A DNA stretch of 64,000 nucleotides from contig BJHW01000002.1 of assembly GCA_005405945.1 (NCBI GenBank), forward strand, positions 1,550,001-1,614,000, read 5' to 3'. Origin of the DNA: Streptomyces violaceusniger. GTDB lineage: Bacteria; Actinomycetota; Actinomycetes; Streptomycetales; Streptomycetaceae. The notes beneath the pieces are model-generated. The model did no database searches. It had not been told where the DNA came from and saw only the letters and a program-made list of their open reading frames with translations. Below are positions 44,967 to 53,760 of the stretch, piece after piece. The stretch's first letter is position 1. Each line of letters starts with the position of its first letter. The position numbers were made by a program, and so were the translations under genes.

Positions 44967-45944
44967 CGAGGCACCTCCGGAGACGGCATGGACGCTGCGG
45001 CGGGTGAACTCCCCCCGCGCCCAAGAAGGCCGGTCTCAGGCCGCGGATTGGACAGCGGATCCCGGGCTTTCTGTGCGGTGCCCTGCGCGGCCTCACTGGG
45101 CGAATCGCTAACGGAGCGTGACGAACCTGCGCGGAGCTGTCGGGTAGGCCGGTCGGGGTCGGCCAGCACGCTGGCGGCCACCGGGTCGTTCGGGTCGGTG
45201 TCCCGGGCTTGATCGCGTATGAAGGCGATCAGTCGGCGTTCGGCGCGTTGGCGGGCCTTGTATGCGGCGTCGGTCGTGGTCCGATTCGCGACCGCCCAGC
45301 CGGTAATGGAGGACTCCTCCAGTCGGGTTGCGCCGATCAGGTCGGCCTCGGTCCGAGTCAGGACCGACTGGCGGACTGCCTGGGCCAGGACGAGGTCCGG
45401 ATGGCCCCACGGGGCCTGGGCGGCGAGGAATGGAAGCCGGAGGCCACCGGTGTGGGGGCGTCCAGGGCTTCGGCCAGGGCGGCGTGCCCGGCACGATAGG
45501 CCGCCCACCGCAGCCGCACGAGCACTCGCGGCCGGTTCAGATCGATATCCGCCAGGGCGGACAGAAAGCCGGAGAGGATCTCCGCGTGCACGTCGAACGC
45601 GTCGCCGGGATACCGGGCTGCCAGCCACCGCGAGGCGCTTGCCAGGGCGGGCAGCGCCATTCCGGTGCACGCCAGGGTCCAGGTGGCGCCTTCATCCCGG
45701 GAGCGCTGCACCAGGTGGGTCCACACGGCGTCGCGGGTGTGGTGGGGCAGCGGCGCTGCAACATGCGGCGCCGCAACTCATTCAACGGGACCAGGCGGTT
45801 GGGCAAGCCGGGAAATTTCCGGCCGTCCACCGACAAGGGATCCGGCCCGGTCACCAGCCAGGTAAAGCACTGCCGAGCGGTGTCCAGGGGCAACTGCTGG
45901 GCTTGACGGCGATGCGAGCGACGGGCGTGGCGCCTGCCAGTCAT
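44957..45944 (-). CDS. sigma-like/HTH protein heading the transfer operon, two frameshifts
   Basis: ATG 45944 has GAAGGAGGG upstream and opens MTGRRHARRSHRRQAQQLPL. Three frames combine: first to RRRMLQRRCP, then THLVQRSRDEGATWTLACTG and DAFDVHAEILSGFLSALADI, then DLVLAQAVRQSVLTRTEADL. The last part, TRTEADLIGATRLEESSITGWA with AAYKARQRAERRLIAFI, resembles sigma-70 region 4. Each change, near 45755 and 45425, fits one missing base. About 330 residues. It may regulate the transfer genes, but that is inference from position. Confidence 0.6.
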
Positions 45945-46453
45945 GAAACGCCCTCCTTCACACAAGGAGCGAAAACGACGCATCCATGTATTCAGGCAGC
46001 CGACAAGAAATGGCCAAGAGGGCAACAAGGCGCTCACCTTGTGTGCCGTCGACATTGCTAAAGAATTCCTAATTCTGGCCTGAAGGCGATCACGTGGAGG
46101 CGGCTGGGCACGGCTTCGAATACCCGCCCTTAGTCGCCCCTTAAGCTGCTTTGACCTGCTGTTTTATGTGCTTGGTAGGTGTCCCCTAGTAGTGCGGGTA
46201 GGCCCGTGAGGCCGAGCGTTCTCGGGTCCTGCATTCGCCGCGGACGGGGGGCTCGGAGGCGGAAAGTTTCTCGAAGAAAGCACGGAGCGCTGCCGATATA
46301 TTGCCTGGGGACCGGTGAAGAACCGGTTTTTCTATCTGTCGGCATCCTGGCGAAGAACCCCAAGAGAGCGTTCGGATCAGGCGCGACCTTGAGGGGCGGG
46401 AGGGAGTTCGGTCCGACGGTGTCCAAAACCGGCCCGGATCCCGGTCTTCTCTG
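45945..46453. other. divergent intergenic region, about 500 bp
   Basis: It separates the minus-strand transfer operon from the plus-strand methylase genes and should contain both promoters. A small hairpin, ACCGGT (46311-46316) and ACCGGT (46322-46327) followed by a short T-run, could be an intrinsic terminator or attenuator on the plus strand. No gene was recognised. Confidence 0.4.
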
Positions 46454-47428
46454 GTGTCCATGCAGCGCTACGGATCCCAGGAGTACGGGTATGACACGCA
46501 ACCGACGAGCTACCAGGCCACTCCAATGCGGAGAGAGGCGACACCAGGGCGACCCCTCTGGCCGACGGAACAGCGGGGGCGCCCAGGCCAGTTCGCCCTG
46601 GGCCGCACTGTGGGGGCACGGGGCGCGCCCCGGATCGGTCTGGCCGGTCGCATTGGAGCAGAGCCCGGATGCAGACGTCCTCCCCGGGTGGCTTCTGGGG
46701 CCATCGTCAAGATCGTCGCCCTCTACAGCGAAGCCGGGCAGCAGGTGCTGCTCCTCGCCCCGCCCACCCGTCACGGTGAATCCACGGCTGACCCAGAGCT
46801 CCCTCCAGACCCCCCTGAGTCAGGCCCCGGTCTGCTGACCGGACTGACCGACGCGGCCCAGACCGCGGCCCGACTCGGCCGCACCCTCCACGTGCGCACC
46901 GCTCTGCCCGCCAAGAGCTGGCCGTCCGATCCCGGACTCACCCACCAGTCCGGGTTCGGACTGCCCCCGCAGCCGCCCGCCCCAAAACCGACTCACACCG
47001 ACCTTCCTACGGATTCGGGCTCGACCGCAGTCGGTCCGGATCGCTACGACGTTGTGATCACGTTCGTCGACCCACGAGACCCCGAGTGGGTCGCCGACAC
47101 CCCTTGGTGCGATCTCCTGATGCCGAACGGGTCCGTAGCGTTCATCACCCACAGTGACCACCAACAGGGGCGCCTGATCGACCCCAGCAGTCTGCTGACG
47201 CACACCGCGCACCGCGCGGGGCTCACCGCCCTCGATCACGTAGTCCTGCTGGAGACCCCTATTCGTCGCAGCGGCCTGACCGCACCGTCGCCTCGCGCGT
47301 CGACAGCCCTGTTCCCGCAACGTCAGGCCGATTCTTCGGAGGCGCGCCACATGCGCATCCACTCTGACCTGTATCTGTTCGCACGTCCGCGGGCTGAGGT
47401 AGATGCCGAAGTCGGGGAGGCGGGCTAA
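46454..47428 (+). CDS. methyltransferase-fold protein of unknown function
   Basis: A frame of up to 324 residues. The region from AIVKIVALYSEAGQQVLLLA onward looks genuine and has the strand-helix rhythm of a Rossmann methyltransferase (DRYDVVITFVDPRDPEWVAD, NGSVAFITHS, SDLYLFARP). The first 80 residues are Arg/Pro-rich and may be out of frame, so the start is uncertain. No SAM-binding DPxxGxG motif is seen. It overlaps the next methylase-like gene by one base. Confidence 0.5.
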   Translation: MSMQRYGSQEYGYDTQPTSYQATPMRREATPGRPLWPTEQRGRPGQFALGRTVGARGAPRIGLAGRIGAEPGCRRPPRVASGAIVKIVALYSEAGQQVLLLAPPTRHGESTADPELPPDPPESGPGLLTGLTDAAQTAARLGRTLHVRTALPAKSWPSDPGLTHQSGFGLPPQPPAPKPTHTDLPTDSGSTAVGPDRYDVVITFVDPRDPEWVADTPWCDLLMPNGSVAFITHSDHQQGRLIDPSSLLTHTAHRAGLTALDHVVLLETPIRRSGLTAPSPRASTALFPQRQADSSEARHMRIHSDLYLFARPRAEVDAEVGEAG

Positions 47429-48348
47429 TGGCTGACCAATTCCCGCCGCTGTGTTGGGTAGGCCCGCCGCTCTCAGTGTGGGCCACCGGACAGCATGACG
47501 CGTCCCTCCAGCTCGCGCGTGGCCCCTACGTGCGTGCCACGGTCCAGGACACCGCCCGCATGTCCCCGGCCATCGCCGCCTACGCCATCGCCACGTACAC
47601 CCGCCCCGGCGACACCGTGCTCGACCCGGAGTGCGGAGCTGGCACGGTCCTGGTCGAGGCCCTGCGCGCCGGACGACATGCCATCGGGATCACCCGCCAC
47701 CGCCGGTGGCGGACCATCGCCCGCGCCAACATCACCGCCGCCAAACGTGACGGCGCTGTGCCGGATGGAATGGTGTTTGAGAGCCCACCCGACGTCGCCG
47801 CCACGCGACATGTCGGGCTGGCCGGCTACAGCGACCTGCTCCTGACCACCTGGCGTCCCTCTCCGCGCTCCCGTGCGCATCGGGCAGATGAGCTCGACGG
47901 GGGCACCGGCATGGACGTCGAGGAGAGCGCGGCTATAGGCATCCATGCCCTGCTGGCCCGGTGTCAGCCGCTGCTGCGCCCCGGCGGCCATGTGATTGTT
48001 GTGGTTCCGCGGCACCGCAGCCGCGATGCTCTGCTCGACCTGCCAGGTCATGTAGCGCGTGTTGGGTGGGCGGGCGGACTGCTGCTGGTGGAGCGGTGCG
48101 TCGCGCTGCTGGGTGAGCTACGCGGTTCCCGGCTCGTAGTGCGCGTTTCGGTGGCCCAGCGCCGCAGCGTCGCTCGCCACGAGCGGACCCTGGGGCAGCG
48201 GGTCATGCTGCCCGCACACCAGGATGTGCTGATCTTCCAGACTCCGCGGCAGGCCGCCGCCGCGGCCTTGTCCGCTCCGCCGCCCGGACCCAGCGCACTT
48301 CGCCGCCGCGAGCAGGTGGCGATCTCGCAGAGAAGGGCCGCAGCATGA
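47428..48348 (+). CDS. DNA-methylase-like protein with SAM motif but no catalytic motif
   Basis: A 306-residue protein from ATG 47428. Residues about 60-85, TVLDPECGAGTVLVEALRAG, are the SAM-binding motif of N4/N6 DNA methylases (FxGxG-like). The catalytic (D/N/S)PPY tetrapeptide expected about 60 residues on is replaced by YSDLLLTTWRPSP. It may be a non-catalytic partner of the methyltransferase encoded next, with which it overlaps by four bases. Confidence 0.65.
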   Translation: MADQFPPLCWVGPPLSVWATGQHDASLQLARGPYVRATVQDTARMSPAIAAYAIATYTRPGDTVLDPECGAGTVLVEALRAGRHAIGITRHRRWRTIARANITAAKRDGAVPDGMVFESPPDVAATRHVGLAGYSDLLLTTWRPSPRSRAHRADELDGGTGMDVEESAAIGIHALLARCQPLLRPGGHVIVVVPRHRSRDALLDLPGHVARVGWAGGLLLVERCVALLGELRGSRLVVRVSVAQRRSVARHERTLGQRVMLPAHQDVLIFQTPRQAAAAALSAPPPGPSALRRREQVAISQRRAAA

Positions 48349-49013
48349 TCCTCCCGTATTACACCGACGGTTCAGTCACCCTGCACACCGGGGATGCGGC
48401 CGAGGTGCTGCGTGACCTCCCGGACGACTGCGCGGACTGCGTGGTCACCCCGCCCCCGTACTGGGGACTGCGCGACTACGGCACCGGCAACTGGACCGGC
48501 GGCAACCCCTCGTGTGCCCATTCCACCGGCCGCGGCACCAACGCCACACAACGCAAGCACCCGAGCCTGGAATATCCGGCCTCCGCCGCTCACCGGGGCG
48601 GCGATCCCGGCACCTGCCTGCGATGCGGAGCCGTCCGCGAAGACCGGCAATACGGCCTGGAAGCCACCCGGAGGACTACGTCGATCACTTGCGGGCCGTC
48701 TTCGCCGAATTGCGCCGCGTGGTGGCCGCGACCGGGACGGTGTGGCTGAACCTGGGCGACTCCTACAGCTCCACCCCGCCCGGGCACACCAACAACCCCA
48801 TGGGCAAAAGCACCCTGGACGGCCGTCCAGCGCGCGGACGTGGACCGCACTGGTGTGATTCCCCGGAAGAATCTCTTCGGTATGCCGTGGCGGGTCGCCT
48901 TTGCGTTGCAAGCCGACGGGTGGATCCTGCGCAACGCGATCATCTGGCACAAACCCAACGCGATGCCGGAATCGGTGCGGGACCGGCTGTCCAACCGCTA
49001 CGAGATGCACTAG
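48345..49013 (+). pseudogene. DNA (N4/N6) methyltransferase, frame-shifted and C-terminally truncated
   Basis: ATG 48345 opens MILPYYTDGSVTLHTGDAAE, and the catalytic motif VVTPPPYWGLRDYG follows. A Cys pair region (CLRCGAVREDRQYGLE) comes next. The frame then changes near 48665 to DYVDHLRAVFAELRRVVAAT and GTVWLNLGDSYSS, and near 48830 to NLFGMPWRVAFALQADGWIL and RNAIIWHKPNAMP. It ends at a TAG at 49011-49013 after NRYEMH, without the C-terminal SAM-binding motif. The truncation is not repaired by a single-base correction that I can find. Confidence 0.7.
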
Positions 49014-49228
49014 CAACCGGAGGCGGTGTGGAATCAACCTATTCCTCGCTTGATGTGCACGGACCGCTGTGTAATCGCCCGGGGCCTCCCTTTTTGCCTG
49101 GCCGACGGTACACTCCCAGGCCAGGAACTGGGGCTTACCAGCTGTTTCGTACTTCGGGCGGCGGCGATCAGTGCAGTCCGTATGCCAAATTCAAGATCAC
49201 ATATTGGCGGGAGGAGAAAGGCCCAGCC

Positions 49229-49429
49229 ATGGCTGAGCGCACTGACCGGCGCGCCGAGCGCCCTGTCCTTCCAGTGCCCGCTGACTCTCCCCGGATGGTG
49301 TTCGAAGTCCGCCACGTGGAGGGCTCGGAAGGAGAACAGCTGCGATTGGAACAGGCCCAAGCGATAAGGGAGGTGGTGGAATGGGTAGCCCAGAAGCGAT
49401 CCGAGTCTGGGCACAGAAACGCCGCATAG
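49229..49429 (+). CDS. small hypothetical protein upstream of the recombinase
   Basis: ATG 49229 has GGGAGGAGAAAG just upstream. The 66-residue acidic product (MAERTDRRAERPVLPVPADS) ends in a charged helix (LRLEQAQAIREVVEWVAQK). Its 3' end overlaps the recombinase start by 49 bases in another frame, so the two are co-transcribed. No family recognised. Confidence 0.5.
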   Translation: MAERTDRRAERPVLPVPADSPRMVFEVRHVEGSEGEQLRLEQAQAIREVVEWVAQKRSESGHRNAA

Positions 49430-51323
49430 CGCACTTCGGAGTTGCGGCAGGCGCCTCTGACGCCAAACCAGAGCTCATGCGCGTGGCATGGATGGGGCGC
49501 ACTTCAAACCGTGACCTGCAAGACCCCACGCTGTCCCTGCCTCGTCAGCTGCGTAATTGCCAGCAGGTCCTGCCGGAGGACGCACTGATCGTCGTTCACT
49601 TTTACGACGTGGAATCCGGGCGTATGAGCCTCGCGCAGCGAGGCCGAGGTCACGCTCACGAGCAATTCCAGATCCCGATCCCCGGGACGGCAGCATCCAA
49701 GACTTGCTGGACGAGGCGGAACGCTCAGATCGCCGGTTCGATGCAGTGATCTGCGAATCGGTGGAGCGGATCGCCCGTACCACCTACTTCGGAACCAAGA
49801 TCGAGTACGAGCTCGAACAAGCCGGAGTGCCCCTGCTGGCCTCCGACGAGCCGATCGGGACTGGCGGCGGCGCCCGCAAGGGCAAGACCGCGACTCAGGT
49901 CCTCACGCGCCGGGTCAAGCAAGGCGTGGCTGAGTGGTACGTCACCGAGATGTTGGAGAAGTCCTGGGCGGGCTTCGAGATCCACACCGAGCACGGCTAT
50001 AACGTCGGCAAGCCCTGCTACGGCTACTGTGCCAGGCATGTACCTCACCCCGTACCTGCCAAGCGGGCCAAGGGCGTTAAGAAAACGCTGCTGGAACCGC
50101 ATTCCGTTGAGGGTCCAGTCGTAGCCAAGATCTTCCTATGGAGGGTCGTAGAGCAACTCGGGTACCAGACCATCGCTGACCGCCTCAACGAGGACCTGAT
50201 CACCAACCCACCACCCACTCCCATCCTGGTTGATACTGCGGTGGGGCAATGGACCCACTGCAGCGTCCGAGACATCCTGACCAACCCCAAATACACCGGA
50301 CACATGGTGTGGAACCGCCGAGCGCGTAAGGGCGGCGGGAGGAACCGGCCGAACCCGGTGGAGGAGTGGGTGTGGTCTCCGGAGCCTGTCCACGAGGCTC
50401 TGGTGAGCCTTGAGACATTCGTTCAGGCTCAGCAAGTCGCCGAGCACCGTGAACGCTCACGCAGCACTCCGGGGACCAACAAGCACCCCCGAGCCCAGCG
50501 CACCTATCGGCTACGAAGCTATCTCTTCTGCCCACTGTGTGGCCGCCGCTTCTACGGCAAGAGCTCCAAGGGCGTCAGCTACTACGTGTGTGCCCCGAAG
50601 AAGGCCAATCGCCCCAACGGCCACCCACCCAGCATCTGGGTCAAGGAAGACACTATCCTCAACGGGTTGACTGACTTCTTGTCCGCACACGTCTTCGGCC
50701 CGTACCGACATGAACTGCTCACTAGGCACCTGACCACCCTCGATGCTGCCCAGCAGCAAGAACGTGCGCAGCGCATCGATAGCTTGCGCAAGGCCATCAC
50801 GGAGACTGATGCAAAACGCAAGCGCTTGATCCGCAACCTGGAGAACATCGACGAGCCGAGTCAAGACCTCATCCAGGACATCAACGAGCGTCGCGCCGAG
50901 CTAGGGGCTCACCGTGACGATCTCCAGCGACAGCTCGATGAACTTGAGGATGAAGCGCATCAGGCGCCGAACCCCGACCTGCTGGCCTGCCTGCCAATCT
51001 CACCCATCGATCTGGCCGAACTCCCCGACGCGATCTCCAGGCGTCTCTTCGAAGCACTCCGTCTGGAGATCTTCTACGACAGGGCCGCGAACGTCGTCTC
51101 GTATGCCGTCACCCTCACCGGTGAGACGATCAAGGCTGTGGCTCGTACTGCCCAGGAGGCGGCCATGGTCCCGGTGGACCATATTTCCGCTTCCCGGAAC
51201 GAGAAGGAGCGCGAGATGAAGACAGGGCATGCTGTCCCCCCTCGCCACCCTTCTGTGTGGCGCCCCGGCAGGACTCGAACCTGCGGCGCGGCTCGTGGGC
51301 TGAGCCGGTGTTGTCCGGGGTGA
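49381..51323 (+). CDS. large serine recombinase (site-specific integrase), one frameshift
   Basis: ATG 49381 opens the protein. The N-terminal catalytic domain begins MRVAWMGRTSNRDLQDPTLS with the active-site Ser. After one missing C near 49682 it continues DGSIQDLLDEAERSDRRFDA and SVERIARTTYF. The recombinase domain contains GKPCYGYCARHV and VAKIFLWRVVEQLGYQTIAD. The zinc ribbon is YLFCPLCGRRFYG with a later YYVCAP. A coiled-coil region follows (RIDSLRKAITETDAKRKRLI). About 646 residues. The last 20 codons overlap a tRNA-like 3' end on the opposite strand, the likely attachment site. Confidence 0.85.
51258..51290 (-). other. tRNA 3'-end-like segment, candidate attachment site
   Basis: On the minus strand the segment contains GCAGG-TTCGAGT-CCTGC, a perfect T-arm, followed by a GC-rich acceptor-like tail ending GCGCCA. 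There is no matching 5' half: upstream on the minus strand only an anticodon-arm-like GGCTC/GAGCC is seen. A tRNA 3' end next to an integrase gene is the usual sign of attR/attL. The other copy of the tRNA is not in the window. Confidence 0.55.
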
Positions 51324-51418
51324 CGGGCGGTGGGTCTCAAGATGGTGGGTTGTTCGGCCGCGGCGGGATCGACATCGCTCAGCTTGATTATCAGGCGCGT
51401 GTGTGTGGTGTGGACCCG

Positions 51419-52189
51419 ATGAACTCGAAGAGGCTGATCGAATTGGCCTCGGTCGGAGTTGCGGCCCTGGCGTGGCGGGAGGGTCCGGTTGAGGACTGGC
51501 ATGCGGCCCAGGACGGCATCGGGCAAGCCGAGATGATGCGTTTGAATGCCGCTGCCACTCGTACCGCCCGTGATCATTTGAGGGCTGAAGCCCGGGTTGA
51601 CCTTCCGCTGGAAGATGCCCGCTTGCCAAGTGGAGGCGCTGCTTCGATATTCGCTCCACTGTCCCGGTTGCTGGCTGATCCGCAGCGCAGTCTTCCCGAT
51701 GGCCGTGTGCTGCGTGACCTGGCGGCCGATGCTGGCGCGTGGGAAGAATTCGAAGGGCATGTCTGCGCGCACTGCGGCCGGTGGGCTGGCTTGGAGACCG
51801 CATATGGACCTCGGTCTGTGTTGATCCTTCTGGCCTGTCACGCCGTAGGTCGCGTCAGGAAGTGGTGGCTGCTACCGGACTGGTCGGCCCGTGTGCAGGA
51901 GTTCTTTCGACGGCTGGATGATCCGGAGGCTTGGGACGACAGGCAGGTGGCTAACTATCTGCGGCAGCAGCCGCCCCCGGGCACCTCTGACCGCCATGCC
52001 TTGAGGCAGCGGTTGCTCGACGGACCGGACCGGTGCACTGCCGCGGCCGCCGACTACTGCCTACGGGCCGGTCTTGGGCTGCTCGCGCCTTCGGACTACG
52101 GGTGGCCCGGCTACTCCCGACACGCGATGCCAGCGGCCTGCCGCGCCCTCGTGGTTCCTCCAAGCCGTCCAGGCGTGGCACGGCGGTAG
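51419..52189 (+). CDS. hypothetical protein downstream of the recombinase
   Basis: ATG 51419 (MNSKRLIELASVGVAALAWR) gives about 256 residues; the frame is open upstream to about 51300. HVCAHCGRWAGLE contains a CxxC pair. The C-terminal part (VRKWWLLPDWSARVQEFFRR) is helical. No family recognised and no strong ribosome site is visible, so the start is tentative. Confidence 0.5.
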   Translation: MNSKRLIELASVGVAALAWREGPVEDWHAAQDGIGQAEMMRLNAAATRTARDHLRAEARVDLPLEDARLPSGGAASIFAPLSRLLADPQRSLPDGRVLRDLAADAGAWEEFEGHVCAHCGRWAGLETAYGPRSVLILLACHAVGRVRKWWLLPDWSARVQEFFRRLDDPEAWDDRQVANYLRQQPPPGTSDRHALRQRLLDGPDRCTAAAADYCLRAGLGLLAPSDYGWPGYSRHAMPAACRALVVPPSRPGVARR

Positions 52190-52343
52190 AGAATCGCTCA
52201 CCGCTGTCGGCCAGCACCACGGCTGCCGTCCCGCCCGAGCACATTCCGGCTTGTGAAAACAGATGGTCCGGAAGTCACGTGTCCAAGAATGCGCTGAATC
52301 TCGGTCTTTTAGTGTGCAGGAGGAGACCGACTGAGGAGAGCCG

Positions 52344-53297
52344 ATGCAGCTCTTGGACCTGGACAAGATCACATTGGGTATGTCGGGCGCGTGGGCGGGG
52401 TTTCTGCGGGATTGGGATCGGACGCTGAGGTCGGGGAACTATCCCGAAACCACCCGCTACAACTACCTGCTGGCCGTAGCCCAGCTGGCCCGATACCTCG
52501 GTGATCGTGGCCCGGGAGGCGAAGAGGGAACGCAGGATCCGGTAAACGTCACGAAGCCGCAGATCGAGGCATTCCAGGCGTGGATGATCAGCAGTCGGTC
52601 AGCCTCGACCGCAGTGAACAAGCACAAAGCGCTGCAACAGTTCTTCAAGTGGCTGGCGGTCGACGAGGGGGAGATCGACCGTTCGCCGATGGAGCACGTA
52701 AAGCAGCCCAGGACTTCCCAGAAGCTCATCCCGATTGTGCAGGATGACGACACATCCAAGATCCTGGCTGCCTGCCGAGGGAAATCGTTTCTACAGATCC
52801 GTGACGAGGCGATCATCCGGCTGCTGTGCAATACCGGTGCGCGTCTGTCCGAGGTCGGCTTCCTCAAGGTGGAGGACATCGACCTGAACACCGACTCGGC
52901 CCATTATCACGGGAAAGGCAGCAAAGACCGCCGCGTACGCTTCGGCCACCGGACCGCCCGGGCACTCAGCCGCTACCTACGGGCTCGAGCGCAGCACAAT
53001 GGCGCGACGTTGCCCGACCTGTGGCTTGCCGACCGCGGTGGCCGGCCACTGGCCCTCAACGGCATCAAGATCATGGTCAGGCGACGCGGACTGGCCGCCG
53101 GACTGACCGGTATCCATGCTCACCGCTGGCGACACACCTTCGCCCACGCATGGAAACGTGCTGGTGGAGATAGTGGTGACCTGATGCTGCTCATGGGATG
53201 GACTTCCGATGACATGCCCCGCCACTACGGTGCCAGCGCAGCAGCGGAACGTGCCCAGGAGACCCACCTCAGGATGGGAATCGGGGATGATGTCTGA
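52344..53297 (+). CDS. tyrosine recombinase (phage-integrase family)
   Basis: A 317-residue protein with a SAM-like N-terminal DNA-binding domain (SGNYPETTRYNYLLAVAQLA) and a full catalytic set: Arg in LLCNTGARLSEVGFL, Lys in HGKGSKDRRVRFG, HxxR in GIHAHRWRHTFAHAW, the Trp at the His/Trp position in LLMGWTSDD, and the nucleophile in MPRHYGASAA. ATG 52344 is used. XerC/D-sized, it may act as integrase or resolvase for an element other than the one served by the serine recombinase. It overlaps the next gene by 11 bases. Confidence 0.9.
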   Translation: MQLLDLDKITLGMSGAWAGFLRDWDRTLRSGNYPETTRYNYLLAVAQLARYLGDRGPGGEEGTQDPVNVTKPQIEAFQAWMISSRSASTAVNKHKALQQFFKWLAVDEGEIDRSPMEHVKQPRTSQKLIPIVQDDDTSKILAACRGKSFLQIRDEAIIRLLCNTGARLSEVGFLKVEDIDLNTDSAHYHGKGSKDRRVRFGHRTARALSRYLRARAQHNGATLPDLWLADRGGRPLALNGIKIMVRRRGLAAGLTGIHAHRWRHTFAHAWKRAGGDSGDLMLLMGWTSDDMPRHYGASAAAERAQETHLRMGIGDDV

Positions 53298-53583
53298 ATC
53301 CTCTCAAAGCCGAGTGCCCAAGCCAGGTCTGACCGCCCAGCAGCGGAGGTACCGCGCGAGGTTGGCCGCGCACGCGTCCTGGGCGAATACCAGTGACCGA
53401 AAGGCTCGCACCGCAGCGGGCACGGCGGCGTTCCTCGAGCGGTTCGAACGCCAGGTGGACCCGGAGGGCGCCCTCCCTGCTGAGGTCCGCCAGCAGATGG
53501 CGGTACACGCCCGAACGACTTACATGCTGCGACTCGCGAAGCGTTCCGCTGAGGCGCGACGTCGAAAGCGGAGCGAGGGGTGA
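53287..53583 (+). CDS. small basic hypothetical protein
   Basis: Tandem ATGs at 53287 and 53290 overlap the end of the tyrosine recombinase. The 98-residue product (MMSESSQSRVPKPGLTAQQR) is strongly basic and helical (HARTTYMLRLAKRSAEARRR), suggesting nucleic-acid binding. Probably co-translated with the recombinase; it could be an accessory (Xis-like) factor, but no winged-helix motif is seen. Confidence 0.55.
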   Translation: MMSESSQSRVPKPGLTAQQRRYRARLAAHASWANTSDRKARTAAGTAAFLERFERQVDPEGALPAEVRQQMAVHARTTYMLRLAKRSAEARRRKRSEG

Positions 53584-53589
53584 TCGTGG

Positions 53590-53757
53590 GGTGCGGGGCC
53601 GTAAGCAGGACGTCCGCACACGTCCGGATCGTGGACACGGGGTCTTCACCAGCTCGACCCCTGCCGGCTGGGCCATCGGAGAGGGCTGTGGAGGCATCCT
53701 GTGCCCGGTCACCCTCGAACTGGGCGGCAAGTCCGCCATGATCGTATGGGGCTCAGA
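53590..53757 (+). pseudogene. aldehyde dehydrogenase fragment
   Basis: The translation TSSTPAGWAIGEGCGGILCP followed by VTLELGGKSAMIV matches the segment around the catalytic region of NAD-dependent aldehyde dehydrogenases (FTGST-AG and LELGGKS). Neither end of the gene is present. The right border coincides with the IS end at 53761, so insertion or deletion by that element is the likely cause. Confidence 0.7.
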
Positions 53758-53760
53758 TGT

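Noticed and set aside
46130..46774. Minus-strand frame opposite the first methylase-like gene
   Set aside because: Arg/Pro/Ser-rich shadow composition with no motif; the plus strand gives better protein-like sequence from about 46700.
32467..51290. The tRNA at 32467 and the tRNA-like end at 51258 as the two att sites of one element
   Set aside because: Their 3' ends share only the general T-arm pattern and lie on opposite strands, so they are not direct repeats of one core.
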